DNA from: Heloderma charlesbogerti
Lineage: Eukaryota; Chordata; Lepidosauria; Squamata; Helodermatidae
Direction of reading: 5' to 3'
Assembly: GCA_026122225.1 (NCBI GenBank)
Contig: JANEZZ010000793.1
Coordinates: 124,001-188,000 of the forward strand
DNA: 64,000 bases
The notes below the pieces were generated by a model. That model did not search any database, was not told the DNA's origin, and saw only the letters and a list, made by a program, of their open reading frames with translations. Position numbers and translations under genes: made by a program. How positions within the stretch are numbered: the stretch's first letter is position 1; the number at the start of each line of letters is the position of its first letter. Shown piece by piece: positions 1-9,427 of the stretch.

Positions 1-288
1 CACTCCCCTGCAGTGAAAAGGTTAAAAGCTAACTAGTAACTCACCCTAAAGCGCTCTTTCCCTTCTCCATTGCTCTCTTAAATTGTGACTGCGAAGTTGT
101 GCTTCTTTGATGTTTTGTAGATTCTGTGTTATGTAAAATCACTTCTTTGTGAACCTAGTCCTCCAGAGCTCCCCACCACCCCAATTTTCACTGCATCCCA
201 GATATCTGCTTCAAATTCAGTCTTCAAATTCAGATTTCACTTTGTCCATTTTGGAAGGGATTCTCCTTCTCATTACTACGACGACGAC

Positions 289-857
289 TAGGAATGGGCG
301 GATTCCCTACCTGCTGCTCCAGGGGGGAATCTGCCTGCAGGGGGAGGCAATCTGGTCCTCCCCCAGGAATCCTCTTCGGCCGGCTCCACTCCACGGCAAT
401 TCCGCGGAGCCGCCAGCCAACTCAGTAGCACCAGCGATATGGCCGCCATCACCATGCTGTGTCTCTGGCTGAGGGCTCACTCCGGACGCAAATGGTGTCA
501 GCTACACCATTTGCGGCTGTAAAGCTCTTAGATTAAGCTAAATGCAGCTGTAAATGGCTGCATTTAGCTTAAACTAAGGGCTTTATGGCCGCAAATGGTG
601 TGCGCTACGCCATTTGCGTCTGTGGTTTTTCCTGCGATAGGCTAGCCATTTGCGTCTGGCATGAGCCCTCAGCCAGCGATACAGCACGGCAATGGCGGCC
701 ATATCACTGGTGCTACGGAGCCGGCTGGCAGCTCCGCAGAATCGCCGCGAGGAAGATCCTGCCCCAGATGGTTCCAAAGGGAGGCGGAGGTGAGTTGTGC
801 TGTTCCTCGGCCTCATTGGGGTCCGTGGCGGAATTCTCCGCCATGGCGTCATCCCTA
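289..857 (+). mobile_element. hAT-like MITE, TAGGGATG family, copy 1
   Basis: Begins TAGGAATG and ends CATCCCTA. The 3' subterminal gtggcggaattctccgcc and the inner ggctccactccacggcaa segment are shared with the other copies. The flanks acgacgac and acgacatc resemble a decayed 8-bp target duplication. The interior forms a long hairpin: 433-481 is nearly the reverse complement of 661-709, and a separate stem lies near 531-575. Confidence 0.75.
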
Positions 858-1316
858 ACGACATCGACAACGATGACGACGTTCCTCTTTTTGTTTCTCA
901 GAACTCCTCTGGGAGATGTTGGCTGCAATACTAAACCCTCTTACAGGGGAGGAAGCCCCATTGAACCCAATGGAGTTTACTTCTGAGTAGAGATGAAGAG
1001 GATTGCAATGTTCCCCATTTCTAGCTCACCCCACCTCAATTTCGCCACATCCCAGCAATCTGCTGCAGAATTACTGCTCCCCACCCCACTTTTCCCCATG
1101 TGTGCACTCTTGGCTATTGCTTCCACCACCACCCTTCTTTCCCCTTCCCCCTGCTGGCAATGAGAAGGCAAGATTGTTACTGCAATCAAGCGGAGAAGTG
1201 ATTTTACGTAACAGAGAATCTACAGAACATCAAAGAAGCACAACTTCACAATCACGATTTAAGAGAGCAACGGAGAAGCAAAAGAGGCAAGTTACCAAAG
1301 TAAAGTTAGCCTTTAA

Positions 1317-1675
1317 GTGAGCAATCCTATGGCCACTAGTCAGAAGCTAGATGGCCATAGGATATGTGGTTTTCCTCGCACTCCGTGCTTGGAAGAGGAC
1401 CACGGAGCGGCTAAAATGGGGCATTCCGGGGTGGTGGTGTTCCGGGGCAGGGAAGGTGGAAGTTCCAGTACAACACATCCTATGTGTCGTCTGGCAGCCT
1501 CTTCCCCCGCTCCGCCTTCCCACGGCTAGACAGCTGAAATCGGCTGCCTAGCCACAAATGCAGGGCAGGTGAAGCACAGAGGGAACAATCCCCTCCGTGC
1601 TTCTCCTGCCCTGTATTGGATAGGCAGTCGCCTCCGAGTTCGGAGGCGGCCACCTATCCCCATAGGATTGCGCCC
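1317..1675. mobile_element. MITE with 3-bp TAA target duplication
   Basis: Starts gtgagcaatcctatgg and ends ccataggattgcgccc, imperfect inverted termini. TAA precedes (1314-1316) and follows (1676-1678), and the fold-back arm resumes exactly after it, so the insertion is clean. A 3-bp TWA duplication suggests PIF/Harbinger, by inference. A relative lies at 35075-35534. Confidence 0.65.
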
Positions 1676-1814
1676 TAAACCTTTCACCGCAAGGGACTGA
1701 GATTTATTTCTTACTTCCGAGTAAACATGCACATGTACTGAAATGTTAAAGACTGAAAGCAGGCTACCTAAAGTGATTTGAGTGATTGAGTGTCCCCACT
1801 AATGCGGTAATGTG

Positions 1815-2099
1815 AGGGGTTGCATTTAGAGTGCAGGACACGGAATAATGGGCTCAAGTTACAGGAAGCCAGATTCCGGATGAACATCAGGAAAAACGTC
1901 CTGACTGTTACAGCAATACGACAATGGAACCAATTCCCTAGGGAGGTGGTGGGCTCTCCCACACTGGAGGCGTTCAAGACGAGGCTGGACAGCCATCTGT
2001 CAGGGATGCTCTGACTTGGATTCCTGCAGTGAGCAAGGAGTTGCACTCAATGGCCTTGTAGGCCCCTTCCAACCCTACTATTCTATGATTCTATGATTC
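1815..2099 (+). mobile_element. CR1 LINE 3' end fragment
   Basis: Encodes the tail of the CR1 reverse-transcriptase reading (RFRMNIRKNVLTVTAIRQWNQFPREVV...) and ends in the tattctatgattctatgattct octamer-like repeat typical of CR1 3' termini. Confidence 0.85.
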
Positions 2100-2597
2100 T
2101 AGTCCTGGCACTATTGTGCTATTCCAGTTTTGGAGGGTACATACATTTTTAAAAATGGGTGGGGAGGGACGGACATAAATTGGGGAGGGTGGGGGTGCTA
2201 ACACACACACTGGCCAGAGAAAGCAGAAGGGGCGGAACAAGGTGAGAGTGGGAGGGAGGGAACAGGCTCTCTAAATGACGGGGACGAGATTCCACCCAGT
2301 AGCCACCCAAACAATTCCCAGATCAACTGCATCTGATCTGTCCAGAGTCCCAGGCTAGTTTTGGGACAATCCGTATTTTCGACCCCCGCATGTCCCCAGA
2401 TGGAGCAGATTCGACTCCAGTAAAAGCCGCAACAAAGTGGAGAGTGATCAAAGCCCATCGCCGTGGAGATTCCCCCCAGGGCAACATGGGGCATTTATGC
2501 CGGTCCCAGACACTCCACCCTCATCATGTAGATTTGGGCTTGCAAGACCTAGGGGAAATGTGGATACATGGAGGGTAAATTGTAAGTAAGCATAATT
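2100..2597. other. Unassigned sequence with one two-copy repeat
   Basis: Positions about 2490-2590 resemble 27160-27255 (both carry a ggtcccag/a-cactccatcctc-like core and a tgcatggagggta segment), so part of this stretch belongs to an unnamed repeat family. Nothing else recognised. Confidence 0.4.
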
Positions 2598-3295
2598 CAT
2601 AGAATCATAGCATAGTAGGGTTGGAAGGGGCCTATAAGACCATTGAGTCCAGCCCCTGCTCAATGCAGGAATCTAAGTCACAGCATCCCTGACAGATGGC
2701 TGCCCAGCTTCAGCTTGAATGCCTCCGGTGTGAGAGAGCCCACCACCTCCTTAGGGAATTGGTTCCATCCTCATATTGCTCTAACAGTCAGGACATTTTT
2801 CCTGATGTTCAGCCAGAATCTGGCTTCCTATAACTTGAGCCCATTATTCCATGTCCTGCACTCTGGGATGATCAAGAAGAGATCCTGGCCTTCCTCTCTG
2901 TGACAACCTTTCAAGTACTTGAAGGGTGCTATCCTATCTCCCCTCAGTTTTCTCTTCTCAAGGCTAAACATGCCCAGTTCTTGCAGTCTCTCCTCATAGG
3001 GCTTTGTTTCCAGTCCCCTGATCATCTTTGTTGCCCTCTTCTCAACCCTCTCCAGCTTGTCTGCATTCTTCTTAAAGTGTGGTGCCCAGAACTGGAGACA
3101 GTACTCCAGATGAGGCCTAACCAGTGCTGAGTAGAGGGGAACTAGTATTTCACGTGATTTGGAAGCTATACTTCTATTAATGCAGCCCAAAACAGCATTT
3201 GCCTTTTTTGCAGCCACATCACATTGTTGGCTCATATTCAGCTTGTGATCTACAACAATTCCAAGATCCTTCAGGACATTGTACATCACTGATAA
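2598..3295 (-). mobile_element. CR1 LINE 3' end, 5'-truncated
   Basis: The minus strand reads the C-terminal reverse-transcriptase region with [32 protein letters not shown] and [18 protein letters not shown], then the 3'UTR ending in the attctatga repeat at 2598. The frame is 153 codons and then breaks near 2830. Fossil copy. Confidence 0.9.
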
Positions 3296-3589
3296 CAGGG
3301 CATGTCAGTTAAGGCACTAGAGTTAGCTTACAATTTCCTGGATTTGTGGACCTTGAGCAAACATAAGATAGCTTTAACTCTGATCTTAAACCAGCAGGCT
3401 TTTAAAAAAATCACTGGATATAAATTACTCTGGTTTAACAATAGACAAATTTAATTTGATGCCGTCAAATGTGACTTGGTAGGGCTAAAAGTTAAAGACA
3501 CACACCGTTAATTTTTGGGGTGGGTTTGATTCTATTCTTTTAATATATATTAAATATGGCTTTTGATTCTAATACTGAGTGGTAGTGTT

Positions 3590-4130
3590 TGTTTATGGCT
3601 TATTGTATCACTCCCATTCCCACACCATCTAGTCATGTGTGACTGGTGAGTTTGGTTGATTTGTCTCACGTGGAAGTTTCTGTTCTGGGCCATTTACAAA
3701 ATGCAGTGGTGCCTGAAACAGGTAAAGGAACATGGTTTTATGACAGTTTTATAGCTTATTATATCACTCCCATGCAGTTATGTCTGGCTGATAAATTTGG
3801 TTGATTTGGCTCACTTGGAAGTTGCTATTCCAGGCCAGAATACGGACTATTGTTCAGACAGGTATCCAAACATGGTTTCTGTGGACGTTTTGTGGCTTAC
3901 TGCATGTCGCCTATGTAGTTATGTGTGACCGGAGAATTTGCTTGATTTGGCTCACCTGGAAGTGGCCGTTCTGGGCCATTTTTCAAGAATGCAGACTATT
4001 GCCTGGAGTGGGTACCTGAAGTGTGTGGAAGTTTTGTGGCTTATTGCATCAGTCTCATGTAGTTATGTGTGACTGGTGAATTTCATTGATTTGGAAGTGG
4101 CTGTTCCAGGCCATTCCATTCTGAATGTGT
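3590..4130. repeat. Degenerate tandem repeat, ~145-bp unit, about four copies
   Basis: The phrase tggcttattgcatcactcc recurs at about 3596, 3753, 3893 and 4037, each followed by agttatgtgtgactggtga, tttggttgatttggctcac and gttctgggccatt. Spacings of about 157, 140 and 144 bases imply an old, drifting array. Confidence 0.75.
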
Positions 4131-4312
4131 TCTGGGCACTAAGGTTTAATAATAATAAAAATTTTCAAGGGTTTCTGCCCTAAAATATTGTTCTCTAATA
4201 CATGCCATAGTGTTTGGCATTTTAAAAAATAAAGGGGCCATTCTGGCCTGTTCCGTTCTGGTTTTTACACTGTCCCAATTTTCGGGGCGGGGGCAAGAGC
4301 CAGGAAGGAATA

Positions 4313-4557
4313 AGGGGCCAGTGTGATCTAGCGGTTAGAGAGTTGGGCTGGGACTCGGGAGATCTGAGTTCTAGTCCCCACCTGGCCATGAAGCTCACTG
4401 GGTAACTTTGGGACAGTCGCTGACTCTCAGCCTAGCCCACCTCGCAGGGCTGTGGTGAGGATAAAATGGAGAGGAGGGGGACCATGTAATCTGCCTTGGG
4501 TTCCTCGCAAGAGAAAAAAAAAGGGCAGGATAGAACTGTAATAATTAATTAATTTAA
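4313..4557 (+). mobile_element. Sauria-type SINE (tRNA-derived head, BovB-type tail)
   Basis: The pol III A-box region (tctagcggttagag) and B box (gagttctagtcccc, 4366-4379) are followed by the diagnostic ccatgaagctcactggg, gtgaggataaaatgg and gccttgggttcctcg blocks, then an AT-rich taataatt tail. Sauria SINEs are restricted to lepidosaurs and use BovB machinery. Confidence 0.85.
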
Positions 4558-4819
4558 AAACCCTCTTTCATACTGACTAAAACCTGAAATAGAGCACACG
4601 CTCCTGCCTTTGCTGTTAACTTTTGGAGTTTGGGCTAGGGAGTAGACAAAGTGATGCCCGCTCATAGGTACATTAACATCCTATATTTTCCCCACTGTTT
4701 TCAATGGGCAGCCCCCACACTGGGGACGACCCCCCCCCGCCCCAAGCTTCCACATTGGACTCGGAAGCTTGACCACTTACGTGTGAGTCCATTATTAAAA
4801 GTCAATGAAGGTGGTGCTG

Positions 4820-5230
4820 GGGGGGGGGTTACGTGACGTCAACAGCGTCTTCCGCTCAGCCGCGGCCAGGCCGCCCAGACGCGAAAGCCGGAGAAGGACG
4901 GAGGCGGCAGGGAGAGGAGGCGCGTGAGTGGCGGGAAGGCGCAGCCAATCGTCGTCGCCTGTGGCCTTGGGAGGCGGGACCGAAAACAATCCTTCCATTT
5001 TGTAGCAGCGAGTGTGTTTTCCGCTGTGGCTCCGCCTCCCACCTGGGCACGCGTTGAGCGGCCGTTAGAGATTCAGGTAAGAGACAGGGGCGGGCGGGGG
5101 AGGGGGAGCGCGCGCTGGGTCTGTTGTTTAGAGCGTGATAATTCGAGGGAGGACTCGGGGGGGGGAGGGAGGACTGACTGACTGACTGACTGACTGACAA
5201 GAAAGGGGGCGGGGCAGGGCGAGTGGCGCC
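4820..5230 (+). promoter_or_regulatory. CCDC82: CpG-island promoter of CCDC82
   Basis: The block is CpG-dense inside AT-rich surroundings and has no TATA box. It holds a full palindromic CRE (TGACGTCA, 4834-4841), an ETS-like tcttccgc just after it, a CCAAT box (4945-4949) and a YY1-like ccattttg near 4995. In human, CCDC82 shares a head-to-head promoter with JRKL. No JRKL-like frame exists on the minus strand between 1 and 4820. Confidence 0.7.
4850..5076 (+). other. CCDC82: CCDC82 non-coding exon 1 (5'UTR), start approximate
   Basis: The CpG-rich segment ends in a strong donor, gagattcag|gtaaga, at 5076/5077. The next convincing acceptor in sense is at 9418, immediately before the start-codon exon, so a leader exon spliced over about 4.3 kb is the simplest model. 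The 5' edge is a guess from the promoter motifs upstream. No ATG-initiated frame here continues into the coding exon. Confidence 0.65.
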
Positions 5231-5320
5231 GAATTCTGGCTGCGTGTGTTCGATGTGAGGGGAAAGCTCAGCCCAGGGACTGTCCTTATTTACATAAGTT
5301 GAAAAGCACACAGCCACCCC

Positions 5321-6395
5321 GCCTTTCCACCCTAACAGCCTTCGAGGTGGCAGCCCTAGTTTGAAGCGTCCATGGCCCAGAGTGTCTCTGAGCACGTGCA
5401 GAGGTTTCCACCCTAACAGCCTTCGAGGTGGCAGCCCTAGTTTGAAGCGTCTATGGCCCAGAGTGTCTCTGAGCACGTGCAGAGGTTTCCATCCTAACAG
5501 CCTTCGAGGTGGCAGCCCTAGTTTGAAGCGTCCATGGCCCAGAGTGTCTCTGAGCACGTGCAGAGGTTTCCACCCTAACAGCCTTCGAGGTGGCAGCCCT
5601 AGTTTGAAGCGTCCATGGCCCAGAGTGTCTCTGAGCACGTGCAGAGGTTTCCATCCTAATAGCCTTCGAGGTGGCAGCCCTAGTTTGAAGCATCCGTGGC
5701 CCAGAGTGTCTCTGAACACGTGCAGAGGTTTCCACCCTAACAGCCTTCGAGGTGGCAGCCCTAGTTTGAAGCATCCGTGGCCCAGAGTGTCTCTGAACAC
5801 GTGCAGAGGTTTCCATCCTAACAGCCTTCGAGGTGGCAGCCCTAGTTTGAAGCACCCATGGCCCAGAGTGTCTCTGAACACGTGCAGAGGTTTCCATCCT
5901 AACAGCCTTCGAGGTGGCAGCCCTAGTTTGAAGCATCCATGGCCCAGAGTGTCTCTGAACACATGCAGAGGTTTCCATCCTAACAGCCTTCGAGGTGGCA
6001 GCCCTAGTTTGAAGCATCCGTTGGCCCAGAGCGCCTCTGAACATGTGCAGAAGTTTCCACGCTAAAAGCCTTCGAGGTGGCAGCCCTAGTTTAAAGCATC
6101 CATAGCCCAGGGAACTTCTGAACATGCACAGAAGTTCCCATCCTAACAGCCTTCGAGGTGGCAGCCCTAGTTTGAAGCATCCATGGCCCAGAGCGCCTCT
6201 GAAAGTGCACAGAAGTTTCCACCCTAAAAGCCTTAGCAGTGGCAGCCCTAGTTTAATGCATCCAAAGCCCAAAGCGCCTCTGAAAGTATGCAGAAGTTCC
6301 CACGCTAAAAGCCTTTGAGGTGGCATCCTTAGTTTAAAGTATCCATAGCCCAGAGTGCCTCTGAACATGTGCAGAGGTTTCTGCCTCACACAACA
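5321..6395. repeat. 81-bp minisatellite, ~13 units, with E-boxes
   Basis: The ccttcgaggtggcag phrase starts at 5339, 5420, 5501, 5582, 5663, 5744, 5825, 5906 and 5987, exactly 81 apart. Then come 6069, 6150, 6231 and 6312, with small indels and more substitutions. Each early unit has gCACGTGc; the central units have aaCACGTGc or aaCACATGc, and the distal ones degenerate. Because 81 is divisible by three, several frames stay open through the array. Confidence 0.95.
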
Positions 6396-6502
6396 GTTGG
6401 CTGTGGAACGCCCCCATGGCCCCTTCCGTTCTTCCTTCTCTCTCTCCCACAGACAGATGAAGTGGGAAAGAGGGCTTCTTTTTTCCAGTGGGGGTGGCAT
6501 GG

Positions 6503-6536
6503 TATTATTATTATTATTACTAATACTATTATTATT
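6503..6536. repeat. (ATT)n microsatellite
   Basis: Imperfect trinucleotide run attattattattattac...attattatt inside CCDC82 intron 1. Confidence 0.8.
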
Positions 6537-6671
6537 TTGCTTTTTATGATTATTTCAAAATTTGATCAAAAGCTGCCTCAGGCAACCAAATTGCTGTATA
6601 AATTGATGGTTTAATAAGCGCAAATACATAGCCAGGCCAAGCTAGAAGCCCCACTGCCTTGTTTTAGTTAA

Positions 6672-6975
6672 GGGCACAATCCTATGCATGTTTAGACAAA
6701 AAAGAAGCCCTACAACTCCCAGCATTCCCCAGCTAGCCATGGAACATGTATAGGATTGTGCCCTTAATTATTTAGGGTTTCATTTTGGATATTTATGTAA
6801 GCTAACCTTATACCTCCCATCATAATATATATCCCAGGGTGATTTATGATGTAATTTAAGCAAAATAGTAATAAAATACACAGCAAACCAACTGAAGGTA
6901 ATAAGCAAATAACATAATTGGCACATTTATGTGGTGCTTATCAAGCAGACCTCATGAAGCAGTTTACATAAAAAG
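6672..6975. mobile_element. Palindromic repeat, copy A of a two-copy family
   Basis: gggcacaatcctatgcatgt ... acatgtataggattgtgccc form inverted ends (6675-6765), followed by an AT-rich block to ~6975 that recurs at 34975-35060 plus 35536-35580. The hairpin part is flanked by TTAA on both sides. Confidence 0.65.
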
Positions 6976-8592
6976 ATTAAAATAAGGAAGGCAACCAGTG
7001 GAGGAAGGTTTTTGAAGCCAGATCATTTCTCATGTTTAAAGCACTGGAATTCGGATTGGATGCTGTGCAGAGCAGCCAACTGGGTGGCACAGCGTAGTAA
7101 TGAAGGAGGTTGGTTGGATTAATAGAAGATGAGGGAGGGAAGGAAGTGACAGGGTTTGTGGTAGTACTGAAATAGTGCTTTTATATATAATAGCTACTGT
7201 ATGATGGGCTGCCCTCAGGCCTTAATTGGAACCATGCTTCTGCTTTTGGTGTCAGGACTCAGCCCTGAGACATGATGTGTATTAATAGAGAAGAGGTCTC
7301 AGAACGTGTGCAGGGTTCATTCCCCCTAACTGCTGAGGCAACATGGCTGTCGCCTCCCTTTTTGCTATTTTATATCAGGCCTCTAAGTTACAGCGAATGG
7401 CCTTCTGGCACACACACACACACCCAATACATCGGATGTTGGCTCAGCTGGTGGAGAATTGTGGGTAGTGACCCCACTGGCTGTTTGTAGAATTGTGGTT
7501 AGATGACACCTGGCTTCAAGATAGTTTTATATTTTTATTTATTTAGATTAGCAGTTAGGAACCTGCACTTGAAGATCACTTGGTCTAGTGAAACATGGAA
7601 GGTAGAAAGAGTAGTCAATTTTCCATGGAAAAGATTATTTACTTTAAGTATTTTGCCCCACTCTTCAACTAAATAGGCTTCCAGAGCAACTTGCATAAGA
7701 TCAATAACAAACAAGACGGTCCTTCGCCCGCAGCTTACAATCTAAAAAATAGAAGGGCAATACCAGGGCTGCCAGCTGTCCTGGTGTTTTGTCTAGTAGT
7801 TCTCAAACTCTGTGCCTGGGCACTCTGGTGTTCCTTATAAGCTTATTAGAGATTCCTCAATGAGAAGTTCAGTAACAGTAGAGAAGCTTCCCTGAAAGAC
7901 AGCTTGCCAACTGCTGCTGCTGCTCCTTTGCAAAATGTAACTGCAGGAGAGAGAGTGTTGGGTGTTTTTCTAGGGCACGCTGTCAATTCTCATAGGGCAG
8001 CAGTGGATCTCAGCAGGCCCAGCCAGCTCTCCCTTTTGGCTATGTGTAACACCCAGAGCAACAACAACAACATCACCCAGAAACACTCTCCAGAAATCTC
8101 TGTCAGATGCAGGAGTTACATGGCAGTGATGTAGAGTAAACAGGGTTAGTATCAGGCTGCAAATATGATAACTAATTTTGTCTACAGTTACTATTGGAAC
8201 CCTGTTTATTTGATTTATATCGTGTTCCATTCCATATCCTTGAAAATCATAGCATAACTCAAGTTTATTTCTCTACTCAATTTTATTTTCTGAAAGATCC
8301 ACAGCGTCTTATTTTGAACTTTCACTTTGAGCTTTATGGACTTCAGGAAATGGATGATTTGCATGAATCGAAACAAGCTTCTCAACACTTTTATGTAAAT
8401 GTGTTCCATAATTGTGTGTGTATGTATTTTCAAACATCCATCAGCTTATTTCATGCAGAAGACTGAGGAATCTAAAGCAAGTGAGAAGCAGGGGTCAGGC
8501 TGTATCATACCAAGACCATACCACCATGTTGCAAGACTCAGAACCATTTGCTTGGCAGATCCAAGATTGGATCAAGTACCTAAAGACATCAA

Positions 8593-9060
8593 CTAGGTTC
8601 ACACAATACAATAACCCACACTCAAAGGTTGAGTGTGGGTTGTCGTTGAACTGTGGGTTATTGTTGATACGTGGGTTATCATGTTGTCTGAACCCAGCCG
8701 TGATAACAAATCATGATTTATTAACCATGAATATGAATTTGAGCACACTCCGGGAAAGAACAGAGGACAGGAAGGCCTGGTGTGCTGTGGTCCATGGGGT
8801 CACGATGAGTCGGACACGACTTAACAACTGAACAACAACAACAAAGAAACCGCAGTTCACAACCCAGCAACAAACCATGGGTTCTCTTCATGGGATATTC
8901 ATAGTTAGACCATGGTTTGTTATTGCAGCTGGGTTCAGACAACATGATAACCCATGGTTCCACAACAACCCATGGTTCAACGACAACCCACACTCAACCC
9001 TTGAGTGTGGATTATTGTGTTGTCTGACAACCTGTTGAGTGTGGATTATTGTGTTGCATT
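8593..9060. mobile_element. Large palindromic DNA element split by a BovB tail
   Basis: The left arm (gttcacacaatacaataacccacactcaa region from 8599) pairs with the right arm (ttgagtgtggattattgtg, ends near 9020-9055). The inner arms ggttatcatgttgtctgaac and gttcagacaacatgataacc also pair. A BovB fragment sits in the middle. Relatives are at 10160-10255 and 40228-40556. Confidence 0.75.
8726..8848 (+). mobile_element. BovB LINE 3' end, 5'-truncated
   Basis: Matches, in the opposite orientation, the left end of the BovB at 47526-51658: gaatatgaatttgagcacac, ggtcacgatgagtcggacac, ending in (aac)n at 8831-8848. Confidence 0.9.
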
Positions 9061-9427
9061 ATATATTCTGCAAGAGTACTTTTTCAATATAAGAATTGTA
9101 TAGTAATGTCACCAAATGTTGTCACAACACTATCATTACCAATTAGTAAGATTTACAGCAGTATGGACTGGCTGTAACAAACACTGCTTATAAATGTTTC
9201 ACTCATTCCGCAAGGTAAAAATATTCTTTAAAACGTTTGTCTATTTTCCCACAATGTCCAGCTTTTATATTTCACCTCTGGGTTGGGGATGTGAACAGGA
9301 AAAAACCCTCCTCCTTTTTCTAGGCCTTCACATCTCTACATCGGAAAATATGAAGGCAAAAAGATATAGGCCATTCATAACATGAATTCACAACTCAGTC
9401 TTTTCTTGTGTTTTTTAGTAAGCCCTT

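Larger units (their letters stand above)
1..1699. mobile_element. Fold-back element with ~125-bp inverted arms, left end at or beyond window edge
   Basis: Positions about 1-145 are the reverse complement of 1195-1317 plus 1676-1699, at roughly 85 percent identity by eye. The right arm is interrupted by a 359-bp MITE at 1317-1675, and the interior by a hAT-like MITE at 289-857. Direct similarity also exists between 165-210 and 1025-1075. No coding capacity is seen. Confidence 0.7.
5077..9418 (+). other. CCDC82: CCDC82 intron 1 (inferred)
   Basis: Runs from the donor at 5077 to the acceptor at 9418. It contains the 81-bp minisatellite, an (ATT)n tract, a hairpin repeat at 6672-6975, a (CA)n tract near 7412-7423 and a BovB-interrupted palindrome at 8593-9060. 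Between 6980 and 8590 I see only weak LINE-like scraps (around 7630-7760) and unassigned sequence. Confidence 0.6.

Noticed and set aside
5321..6395. CRISPR-like regular repeat
   Set aside because: There are no unique spacers; whole 81-bp units repeat, and the genome is vertebrate.
4856..6500. Long open frames on both strands (up to 368 codons) with a 27-residue repeat
   Set aside because: They are produced by an 81-bp tandem repeat, divisible by three and free of stops. They exist on both strands and break where units gain an indel.
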